Position numbers and translations under genes: made by a program. Below the pieces are notes generated by a model. The model had not been told where the DNA came from and ran no database searches. It saw only the letters and a program-made list of their open reading frames with translations. This document shows positions 29,183 through 35,300 of a stretch of 35,300 nt of DNA, piece after piece. Within the stretch, counting starts at the first letter, position 1. Each line of letters starts with the position of its first letter. This DNA is from Oscillospiraceae bacterium (GTDB lineage Bacteria; Bacillota; Clostridia; Oscillospirales; UBA929): positions 1 through 35,300 of the forward strand of contig JAIRUE010000086.1 in the NCBI GenBank assembly GCA_031254575.1, written 5' to 3'.

Positions 29183-29773
29183 CTACAGGATCTCTCCGAA
29201 AACCTCCCCCGATAATCCGGCGGCGTTCATCTCGTCGTAATCGAGGTGGACTTCGGTATAAAACTTCTCCGACACGCGCACCGACACTTCGTCAAAGACA
29301 AGGCCGCGCCCGCCCCCGACTTTGACCCGCACCGTATCGCGCCCGGCGATCCCCAGCGTTTCCGCGTCGGCCGGGGTGACGTGCAGGTGGCGTTTGGCGG
29401 CGATGCAGCCCTCCGTCAGTTCGACAGCCCCCGCCGGGCCTTCCAGCCGGATGGGCGCGGAACCGGCGGTGTCCCCGCTGAGGCGCACCGGGGCTGTGAC
29501 GCCCAGCGCGCGGGCGTCGGTCAGGGATACTTCGGCCTGCGTGGCTTTGCGCTCCGGCCCGAGCACCGAGACGCGTTCAATGCGCCCGCGCGGCCCGACC
29601 AGAGTGACTTTTTCCTCCGTCAGAAATTCGCCGGGCTGAAGCAGCCCGCGCTTTACGGAAAGCTGAAAGCCTTTGCCGAACAGGGCCTCCACATCCGCGC
29701 GCGTCAGATGCACATGGCGCGCCGAGCCCTCGATGAGGACGCCGCGGCCGCCGGAACAGCTCTCAACAGACAT
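29183..29773 (-). CDS. pduL: PduL-family phosphate propanoyltransferase / phosphotransacylase
   Basis: Start MSVESCSGG at 29773 with GGGGTGA RBS; repeated motifs 'SARHVHLTRADVEALFGKGFQL' and 'AKRHLHVTPADAETLGIAGRDTVRVKVGGGRGLVFDEVSVRVSEKFYTEVHLDYDEMNAAGL'. Confidence 0.93.
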   Translation of the reverse strand: MSVESCSGGRGVLIEGSARHVHLTRADVEALFGKGFQLSVKRGLLQPGEFLTEEKVTLVGPRGRIERVSVLGPERKATQAEVSLTDARALGVTAPVRLSGDTAGSAPIRLEGPAGAVELTEGCIAAKRHLHVTPADAETLGIAGRDTVRVKVGGGRGLVFDEVSVRVSEKFYTEVHLDYDEMNAAGLSGEVFGEIL

Positions 29774-29812
29774 AAAATCACCCCAAACTATTCTGTAGTA
29801 TCGTCTGTCCAT

Positions 29813-29841
29813 ATTCTAGCACATATTCCTCAGATATGCAA
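29813..29841 (-). promoter_or_regulatory. Predicted promoter for pduL
   Basis: Minus strand TTGCAT (29836-29841), 17 nt, TAGAAT (29813-29818), extended TG. Confidence 0.55.
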
Positions 29842-29910
29842 CAATTATATGGGGCGCTGCGCCGTCCGGCGGTCCCTTTCACATTTTGTCAAATTATTTG
29901 CAAATTTTTC

Positions 29911-29962
29911 TTTACTTTCCGTATTGCATCGTCTATAATATTACATATAGTTTATTACATAT
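29911..29962 (+). promoter_or_regulatory. Predicted promoter and direct-repeat operator for the XRE regulator
   Basis: TTTACT (29911-29916), 17 nt, TATAAT (29934-29939); two exact copies of TATTACATAT at 29939-29948 and 29953-29962, 14-bp period. Confidence 0.55.
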
Positions 29963-29975
29963 GGGGGTTTGCTTT

Positions 29976-30653
29976 ATGGCGACCGGTTTTTCGCGCTCAC
30001 TGGCGCTGCTGCGGAAGGAAAAAGGGCTCAGCCAGCGCGCCGCCGCCGCGGGCCTCGGCGTTTCGCAGGCCCTTTTGAGCCATTATGAGACGGGGGCGCG
30101 GGAACCGGGGCTGCCGTTCATCGTCCGCGCCTGTGATTATTATGACGTCTCGGCCGATTTTCTGCTGGGGCGCACGATGGTGCGCGACGGCTCGCCGGTT
30201 GACCCCGGCGCGATGCACGACGCCCAGACCGACAATCAAAACCGCCTCGGACGCGTCTCCGCCGCGTCGATCCTGGGGCGGAAGATGGTCGTCAACGCCG
30301 TAAGCATCCTCTTCGACCTTGCGGGCCGTTCGGGCAGCACGGCGCTGACGACGGAACTGACCAACTATTTCGGCGGGGCCGTTTATAAATTATTCCGGCA
30401 TTTCTACGCCGTGTCGGGTGTCGGCGAACAGGTCTTTTTCTCGGCCCCGCACTGCGCGTACGGTCCCGCGGCCGACGCGGACATGGCCCGGAGCGAGGCG
30501 CGCCTGCTGGCCGTCCTGCATCAAAAAGACGGCGCGCCGGCACTGCCCGCCCTTTCCAACGACAGCCTCACCGCCGAATACCCGCAGACGGTGCGCAGCC
30601 TGCTGACGCTGACGCATCAGGCGGGGGAGCGGGCCGCCGGAAAGCTCCTCTGA
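29976..30653 (+). CDS. XRE-family helix-turn-helix transcriptional regulator
   Basis: 226 aa from MATGFSRSLALLRKEKGLSQRAAAAGLGVSQALLSHYETGAREPGLPFIVRACDYYDVSADFLLGRT (classic Cro/CI HTH). Confidence 0.93.
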   Translation: MATGFSRSLALLRKEKGLSQRAAAAGLGVSQALLSHYETGAREPGLPFIVRACDYYDVSADFLLGRTMVRDGSPVDPGAMHDAQTDNQNRLGRVSAASILGRKMVVNAVSILFDLAGRSGSTALTTELTNYFGGAVYKLFRHFYAVSGVGEQVFFSAPHCAYGPAADADMARSEARLLAVLHQKDGAPALPALSNDSLTAEYPQTVRSLLTLTHQAGERAAGKLL

Positions 30654-30700
30654 CCCCCGTCCGGTCCCTAAAAAAATAATTGGTTTTTTACAAAAAAGCC

Positions 30701-30728
30701 TTGACAATCCCCTTTTTTTGTGTATACT
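30701..30728 (+). promoter_or_regulatory. Strong sigmaA promoter driving the riboswitch transcript
   Basis: TTGACA (30701-30706), 16 nt, TATACT (30723-30728), with A/T-rich UP-like tract just upstream. Confidence 0.8.
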
Positions 30729-30742
30729 GTGTGTATAGGGAA

Positions 30743-30832
30743 AATCGAAAAGGCAAACCTGTCGAAAGGCAGGGACGCAAAGCTACAGGGCCTGAACCGC
30801 TTTTGCGGGTGGCAGCCAGTTGCCGAAGATGC
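30743..30832 (+). promoter_or_regulatory. Cyclic di-GMP-I riboswitch aptamer (GEMM)
   Basis: Hallmark GEMM-I sequence AGGCAAACC-TGTCGAAAGGCA-GGGACGCAAAGC-TACAGGGCCTGAA-CCGCTTTTGCGG-GTGGCAGCCAGTTGCCG; GGCAA (30752-30756) pairs with TTGCC (30820-30824); GAAA tetraloop and P3 hairpin present. Confidence 0.94.
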
Positions 30833-30839
30833 GTGAACG

Positions 30840-30884
30840 CGCTGTCTTTCCGGTATGGCTGGAGGGATGGCGGGTTTTGTTTTT
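30840..30884 (+). terminator. Probable expression-platform terminator of the GEMM riboswitch
   Basis: CGCTGTCTTTCC (30840-30851) pairs with GGAGGGATGGCG (30861-30872), including G-U wobbles, 9-nt loop, then GGTTTTGTTTTT. Confidence 0.65.
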
Positions 30885-30963
30885 GTCATAAGGCCCGAAT
30901 GTACATTTCACCGCCTTATTCGGCTGTTTCCCTAAGCTCCATTCTTCTTACCCATCTTTACTC

Positions 30964-31011
30964 GCTTGCGGCTCAGTTCCTGACCGCAAGCACTTTTTTG
31001 TTGTTTTTTTT
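30964..31011 (+). terminator. Second strong intrinsic terminator
   Basis: GCTTGCGG-c-TCAG-TTC-CTGA-CCGCAAGC (30964-30991), 12 bp with one bulged C, followed by ACTTTTTTGTTGTTTTTTTT. Confidence 0.85.
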
Positions 31012-31062
31012 GCTCCCATGCGGTAAAATATTATCCCAGCGCCGTCAGAGGGGAGGCTGTCC

Positions 31063-31533
31063 ATGCGTATTCAAGCCAAAGCGCCGCCGGAGCGCGTGAT
31101 GAGACGCCTGCGGAACGCCTGCGAGCCGTGGGACCGCGCGGGATTCTGCAAAAAAGACGCCGCCGTCCTCCGGACAGGCGGCAGCCGGTTCGCGCTGACC
31201 GTCAACGGCGAGCGGGGCCGCACGCACCCCCAGCGCGTCTTCCGCGGCACTGTCCGCGAAGACGGGAACGGCGGCTCGGTCATCCGGGGCCGCTTCGGCA
31301 TGACGGCCGCCGACCGCCTGCTGGTCTACCTGCCCTCGCAGCTCCTGCTGCTGCTCGCGGCCTTCCTCACCCCAAGCCTTGAGGTCAAATACGCCGCAGT
31401 CCTGTGGATCGCCGTACTGCTCTGCGCCTTTACGCTGATCGGCTTCCTGACCGCGATCAACGTCTTCACCGGCGCGGAACGGCAGCGGCGGATGACCGAT
31501 CTATTACAAAAGATAGGAGAATCCCCGCGATGA
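31063..31533 (+). CDS. Uncharacterised small protein with two C-terminal TM helices
   Basis: 156 aa; RBS GGGGAGG upstream; TM 'LLVYLPSQLLLLLAAFLTP' and 'YAAVLWIAVLLCAFTLIGFLTAI'; stop overlaps argS start (ATGA). Confidence 0.75.
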   Translation: MRIQAKAPPERVMRRLRNACEPWDRAGFCKKDAAVLRTGGSRFALTVNGERGRTHPQRVFRGTVREDGNGGSVIRGRFGMTAADRLLVYLPSQLLLLLAAFLTPSLEVKYAAVLWIAVLLCAFTLIGFLTAINVFTGAERQRRMTDLLQKIGESPR

Positions 31534-33254
31534 ATATACTCTCCGATTTGTCGCACACTCTTTCCGCCGCGTTCGCGGCGTGCGGCTATGAGCCTTCCTA
31601 CGGCGCGGTGACGGTCTCCAACCGCCCCGATCTCTGCCACTTCCAGTGCAACGGGGCGCTGCCCGCGGCGAAGGCGCACAAAAAAAACCCGCTCATGATC
31701 GCGGGCGAGGTGGCGGAGCGGCTGCAAAACGACGCCCGCTTTGCCTCCGTGGAAACGGCCCCGCCGGGCTTTATCAACCTGCGCCTGTCCGACGGGACAC
31801 TCGCGTCGCTGGCAAACGGCATGGCGGCGGACGAACGCTTGCTGCTGCCGCGGATGGAGCCTAAAACCATCGTCTTTGACTACGGCGGCGCCAATGTGGC
31901 GAAGTCCCTGCATGTGGGGCATCTGCGCCCGGCTATCATCGGCGACGCGCTGTGCCGGCTGAGCCGTTTTCTGGGGCATACCGTCGTCAGCGACGTCCAC
32001 CTGGGCGACTGGGGGCTGCCAATGGGACAGGTCATCGCCGAACTGGAGGAGCGCGGCCTTGACGCCGCCTCGATCACGGTGGAGGACCTCAACGAGATAT
32101 ACCCGGCGGCCTCGGCGCGGTGCGGAACCGACGCCGCGTTTGCCGAAAAGGCCGCGGAGCGGACGGCGTCGCTTCAGCGCGGCGACCCGGAGATCCGCGC
32201 CGTATGGAAACGGTTCCGGGCATTGTCTGTCGATCATTTGAAGCGCAGCTATGAAAATCTGGACGTCGCCTTTGACTACTGGTACGGCGAGAGCGACGCC
32301 GAGCCCTACGTCCCGCGCGTCAAGGACATGCTGCGGGAAAAGGGATTGCTGCGGGAGTCGGAGGGGGCGCTGGTCGTCGACGTGGCGCTGCCGGACGACA
32401 AAGAACCGATGCCGCCGATGATGGTGCAGAAATCCAACGGCGCGGACGTGTACGGCACGACAGACCTCGGGATGCTGTTACAGCGCAGGGAGGATTTTGA
32501 CCCCGGCGAGGTCTGGTATATGACAGACATCCGCCAGTCTTTGCATTTCAAACAGGTTTTCCGCTGCGCGAAGCTGGGCGGTATTCTGGATATGGGAGGC
32601 GGGAGCATACAGTGCCTCCACGTCTGGAACGGCACCATGAACGGCGCGGACGGCAAACCGTACAAGACCCGCGAGGGCGGCGTCATGCGGCTCAACGACC
32701 TGATAAGTTCGGTCGTCGAAAACGCATTGCGCAAGGTGGAGGAATCGAATCTGCCGATGACGGAACCGGAACGCGCCGAAGCGGCCCGTATGCTCGGCAT
32801 GGCGGCCCTGCGGGTCGGCGACATGCAGAATCACCGGACAAAAGACTATATCTTCGATATGGACAGGTTTCTCGCCTCGGAGGGCAAAACGGGCCCCTAC
32901 CTGCAATACACCGTCGTGCGCTGCCGCTCGGTCCTGGCGAAAGCCCGGGACGCGGGGTTCATTGCCGGGGAAATCCTGCCGCCCCCCACAGACGCGGAGC
33001 GCGACCTGCTGCTGGCGCTGCCGCTCGTCTCCGACGCGCTGCTGCGCGCCTTTGCCGACAAAGCGCCCAGCGTATTGTGCGAAATCCTGTTTGATATAGC
33101 GGGACGGTTCAACCGCTTTTATTTCGAGCATAAGATCCTGCAATGCCCCGACGGGGCGCTCCGCGCGTCCCGGCTGGCGCTGCTCGGTTTGACCGACAGG
33201 CTTATGACGCTCCTGCTGGACATTCTCGGGGTAAAAATCCCGTTACACATGTAA
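31530..33254 (+). CDS. argS: Arginyl-tRNA synthetase
   Basis: 574 aa from MNILSDLSHTLSAAFAACGYEPSYG; 'VFDYGGANVAKSLHVGHLRPAIIGDALCRLSRFLGHTVVSDVHLGDWGLPMGQVI' is class-I ArgS specific; C-terminal 'ASRLALLGLTDRLMTLLLDILGVKIPLHM'. Confidence 0.95.
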   Translation: MNILSDLSHTLSAAFAACGYEPSYGAVTVSNRPDLCHFQCNGALPAAKAHKKNPLMIAGEVAERLQNDARFASVETAPPGFINLRLSDGTLASLANGMAADERLLLPRMEPKTIVFDYGGANVAKSLHVGHLRPAIIGDALCRLSRFLGHTVVSDVHLGDWGLPMGQVIAELEERGLDAASITVEDLNEIYPAASARCGTDAAFAEKAAERTASLQRGDPEIRAVWKRFRALSVDHLKRSYENLDVAFDYWYGESDAEPYVPRVKDMLREKGLLRESEGALVVDVALPDDKEPMPPMMVQKSNGADVYGTTDLGMLLQRREDFDPGEVWYMTDIRQSLHFKQVFRCAKLGGILDMGGGSIQCLHVWNGTMNGADGKPYKTREGGVMRLNDLISSVVENALRKVEESNLPMTEPERAEAARMLGMAALRVGDMQNHRTKDYIFDMDRFLASEGKTGPYLQYTVVRCRSVLAKARDAGFIAGEILPPPTDAERDLLLALPLVSDALLRAFADKAPSVLCEILFDIAGRFNRFYFEHKILQCPDGALRASRLALLGLTDRLMTLLLDILGVKIPLHM

Positions 33255-33269
33255 AGGAGGCCCCTTTTT

Positions 33270-33701
33270 ATGCTCTATCTGGCCAGCGACGGCGCGGGTT
33301 TCCCCTTGAAAATACAGATTGCCGCCCTTTTAAGCGGCAAGGGCATTGCCTTTACAGACATAGGCGCCGGCAGCGACGCGCCCAGCGACTACGCCCCGTA
33401 CGGGCGCAAACTCGCCGAGGCGGTGGCCGCCGGCGGCGGGGAGGCGCGCGGTATCCTTTTCTGCGGCACCGGCGCGGGCATCTCGATGGCGGCCAACCGG
33501 GTCAGGGGCGCGAGGTGCGTATGCTGCAGCGAGCCCGCCACGGCGCGGCTGTCCCGCCTGCACAACGACGCGAACATCCTCGCCGTCGGGGCGCGCATCG
33601 TGGGGGCGGAACTGGCCGCCGACATTGTGACGGCATTCCTTGAAACCCCGTTTTTCGGCGAGGAGCGGCATGTGAGAAGGATCGCAGGGATCGAGGGGTG
33701 A
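33270..33701 (+). CDS. rpiB: RpiB/LacA/LacB-family sugar-phosphate isomerase
   Basis: 143 aa; 'GILFCGTGAGISMAANRVRGARCVCCSEPATARLSRLHNDANILAVGARIVG'. Confidence 0.87.
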   Translation: MLYLASDGAGFPLKIQIAALLSGKGIAFTDIGAGSDAPSDYAPYGRKLAEAVAAGGGEARGILFCGTGAGISMAANRVRGARCVCCSEPATARLSRLHNDANILAVGARIVGAELAADIVTAFLETPFFGEERHVRRIAGIEG

Positions 33702-33720
33702 GAGGACCCCCGGCGCAAGC

Positions 33721-34116
33721 TCAGGCGATAAAAAATCTGCTGAAAAGCACCGCCTCGATAAAACCCGTTTCCATATGCTCGCTGAGTGACAATAAAATTT
33801 CATCGGACAGCGCCCTGACCACGGCGTTATTAGACAGCTCATCCTCCGTTTTCCCCCGGATGCTGAACAAAATCGCGCTGAGGATAATGCTTTCGCTTTT
33901 TTCCAGTTCCCTGTCATGGCCTTTCCCGCTGATTTTTAAGTACGGTGTGAACGCCACATGTTTTTTGCTTCCCGCAATGTCGCTCGTGAAAGATTCTTTG
34001 GCGTTTTTGAAGGTATAGTACACGGGCCTGGGCGGCAGCGATTTGATATAGAGCAGGGCGCCGGCTGAACCGCCTAGAACCAGCGCGCATACCAACACGA
34101 TAACGGCTTTTTTCAT
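33721..34116 (-). CDS. Small membrane-anchored protein, possibly FliL-like
   Basis: 131 aa; N-terminal TM; 'SESIILSAILFSIRGKTEDEL...VRALSDEILLSLSEHMETGFIEAVLFSRFFIA' resembles the FliL C-terminal pattern. TAA/ATG junction with upstream gene. Confidence 0.6.
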   Translation of the reverse strand: MKKAVIVLVCALVLGGSAGALLYIKSLPPRPVYYTFKNAKESFTSDIAGSKKHVAFTPYLKISGKGHDRELEKSESIILSAILFSIRGKTEDELSNNAVVRALSDEILLSLSEHMETGFIEAVLFSRFFIA

Positions 34117-34752
34117 TTATAAATCCTCCCATCCAAGTATTTTACGGATTTCGTTCCCCTCAAGCGGGCGGCGGAGATTCGCCGCGCTCGTCAGGATCGC
34201 GCTTATAACTAAACCGTACAGCAGGGACGTCACGCAAAAACTGAGCCCCGCGCCGAAATGCGTCATGTCGCGCATATTGCCGAGCATTTCGGCGGCGCCG
34301 ATAATCACGCCCGTACCGCCGGCGTACAGAGCGGCGCCGCGGCCGCGGATGAGCGCCGATAATCTGGTCAGCCGGGAGAGTCCGCCGATCAGGACAAACG
34401 CAAGAGTAAATAAGGCCACATAAAGCAGCGCCGAAAAATCAAACAGATAAATATCGCGGAATACGGCGAGCCAGATAAATACCGCCGCGAGCAGGACGAT
34501 CCCCGCAGCCGCCGTGAGGTTATTCTGCCACGGCGCGTTGTAGGAAGCTATCTGCTTGCCGATGTCATAGGGGTCCCCCATCCGCTCAAGGGCCGCTCTG
34601 ACGGCGTCTTCCTCGCAAAGCCCGTTCTGTTTCAGCTCGTCCGTCAGCGTATGTATATGCCCGGATAACTCCGCCCGCGTGGATAAGCGCGTCTGCTTTG
34701 ACTTTATTTGAGAACAGGCCGTATCCAAATACGCGGAAATACTCTTGTTCAT
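34117..34752 (-). CDS. DUF1700/HAAS-like membrane protein
   Basis: About 211 aa; N-terminal helical 'MNKSISAYLDTACSQIKSKQTRLSTRAELSGHIHTLTDELKQNGLCEEDAVRAALERMGDPYDIGKQI' typical of HAAS/DUF1700, then multiple TMs; coupled to a PadR gene. Confidence 0.85.
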   Translation of the reverse strand: MNKSISAYLDTACSQIKSKQTRLSTRAELSGHIHTLTDELKQNGLCEEDAVRAALERMGDPYDIGKQIASYNAPWQNNLTAAAGIVLLAAVFIWLAVFRDIYLFDFSALLYVALFTLAFVLIGGLSRLTRLSALIRGRGAALYAGGTGVIIGAAEMLGNMRDMTHFGAGLSFCVTSLLYGLVISAILTSAANLRRPLEGNEIRKILGWEDL

Positions 34753-35090
34753 CAAATCACCTCTCCTTTCAAACTTTCAAGAACGGAATCCACGGAACGG
34801 ACGATACTCCGCCAGTCGTCCCGTTTGTCCGCGAGTTTCCCGCGGCCCCTGTCGGTAATATGGTAATACTTTCTTTTGCGCTTGTTTTCGGTATTTTCCC
34901 AATAGGACTCGATGAGCCGCGCTTTTTCGAGTTCATACAGAACGGGATATAACGTGCCCTCCTTAAACACAAAAGTCCCGCCTGAACGGCTGGTAAGCTC
35001 CTGGATCATCTGATAGCCATACATATCCGAAAAATCCAGCAGTCCGAGCAACATCAGGGAAACGCTGCCCTTGATCATCTGATAGTCCAA
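34752..35090 (-). CDS. PadR-family transcriptional regulator
   Basis: 112 aa; TTG start with GGAGGG RBS; 'GSVSLMLLGLLDFSDMYGYQMIQELTSRSGGTFVFKEGTLYPVLYELEKARLIESYW...KRKYYHITDRGRGKL'. Confidence 0.95.
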   Translation of the reverse strand: MDYQMIKGSVSLMLLGLLDFSDMYGYQMIQELTSRSGGTFVFKEGTLYPVLYELEKARLIESYWENTENKRKRKYYHITDRGRGKLADKRDDWRSIVRSVDSVLESLKGEVI

Positions 35091-35106
35091 GAATTCCCTC
35101 CTTTCA

Positions 35107-35144
35107 TATACTTAGGTTTTCTAATCTTAGATAACCTAAGTATA
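35107..35144. promoter_or_regulatory. Near-perfect 38-bp palindromic operator, probable PadR autoregulation site
   Basis: TATACTTAGGTT-T-TCTAA-TC-TTAGA-T-AACCTAAGTATA, only one mismatched pair. Overlaps the minus-strand -10 TATACT (35139-35144), whose -35 TTGACA lies at 35162-35167 (17-nt spacer). Confidence 0.85.
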
Positions 35145-35171
35145 CCGCCTGATAATGATCCTGTCAATAGG

Positions 35172-35202
35172 AAAATAAAAATCCGCCGCGGTTTGCGGCG
35201 GA
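35172..35202 (-). terminator. Intrinsic terminator of the right-edge minus-strand gene
   Basis: TCCGCCGC (35182-35189) / GCGGCGGA (35195-35202); on the minus strand followed by TTTTTATTTT. Confidence 0.85.
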
Positions 35203-35219
35203 GGGCATTCTGCCGGGCG

Positions 35220-35300
35220 TCAGTCTTTGCGGCGGAGCCTAATGTATTCCTCTTCTTCTTCTTCCCCGCGTGGAAAGCCGAACGGTACGGCGATGTCGCT
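35220..35300 (-). CDS. C-terminal fragment of an unidentified protein with Glu-rich tail
   Basis: Minus frame SDIAVPFGFPRGEEEEEEYIRLRRKD-stop (TGA at 35220-35222), followed by a terminator; too short to identify. Confidence 0.5.
   Translation of the reverse strand, partial: SDIAVPFGFPRGEEEEEEYIRLRRKD

Noticed and set aside
30829-30891. 20-codon ORF MRERAVFPVWLEGWRVLFLS right after the riboswitch aptamer
   Set aside because: No recognisable RBS and the sequence is explained by the terminator hairpin and its U-tract.
30680-31099. 139-aa plus-strand ORF spanning the GEMM riboswitch
   Set aside because: Frame begins upstream of the promoter, reads through the aptamer and both terminators (U-tracts give Phe/Leu runs); no RBS.
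1-35300. CRISPR arrays, tRNA/rRNA genes, transposases, phage genes
   Set aside because: Looked for regularly spaced repeats, tRNA-like cloverleafs, rRNA motifs and recombinase/transposase ORFs; none recognised.

Overview
The window is a GC-rich Firmicutes/Clostridia-like chromosomal segment. Calls come from reading the supplied ORF translations and the raw sequence by eye; no searches were run. Main blocks: (1) A nine-gene minus-strand cluster (13149 to before 1) encodes a very large solute-binding protein, two separate pairs of sugar-type ABC permeases, an NHL-repeat protein, a Yip1-family membrane protein, a large DUF5696-like membrane-anchored protein and a lipoprotein running off the left edge. 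No ATPase is present. I consider this the best candidate for an under-described system: a compound glycan sensing, cleavage and import machine. (2) A plus-strand NitT/TauT/SsuA-type ABC operon ends at a perfect hairpin terminator and is convergent with an AraC/GyrI-like regulator. (3) fakA-like (DAK2/DegV), Asp23/Gls24, a GNAT and metG genes. (4) A complete glycogen operon, glgB-glgC-glgD-glgA-glgP, with a stand-alone pduL upstream and a divergent XRE regulator. (5) A well-formed c-di-GMP-I (GEMM) riboswitch at about 30743-30832 with its own promoter and two successive terminator-like hairpins, upstream of a small membrane protein gene overlapping argS by 4 nt, then an rpiB-like gene. (6) A PadR / DUF1700-like / FliL-like minus-strand operon whose promoter is embedded in a 38-bp near-perfect palindrome. 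Many long ORFs in the track are antisense shadows of real GC-rich genes and were rejected.
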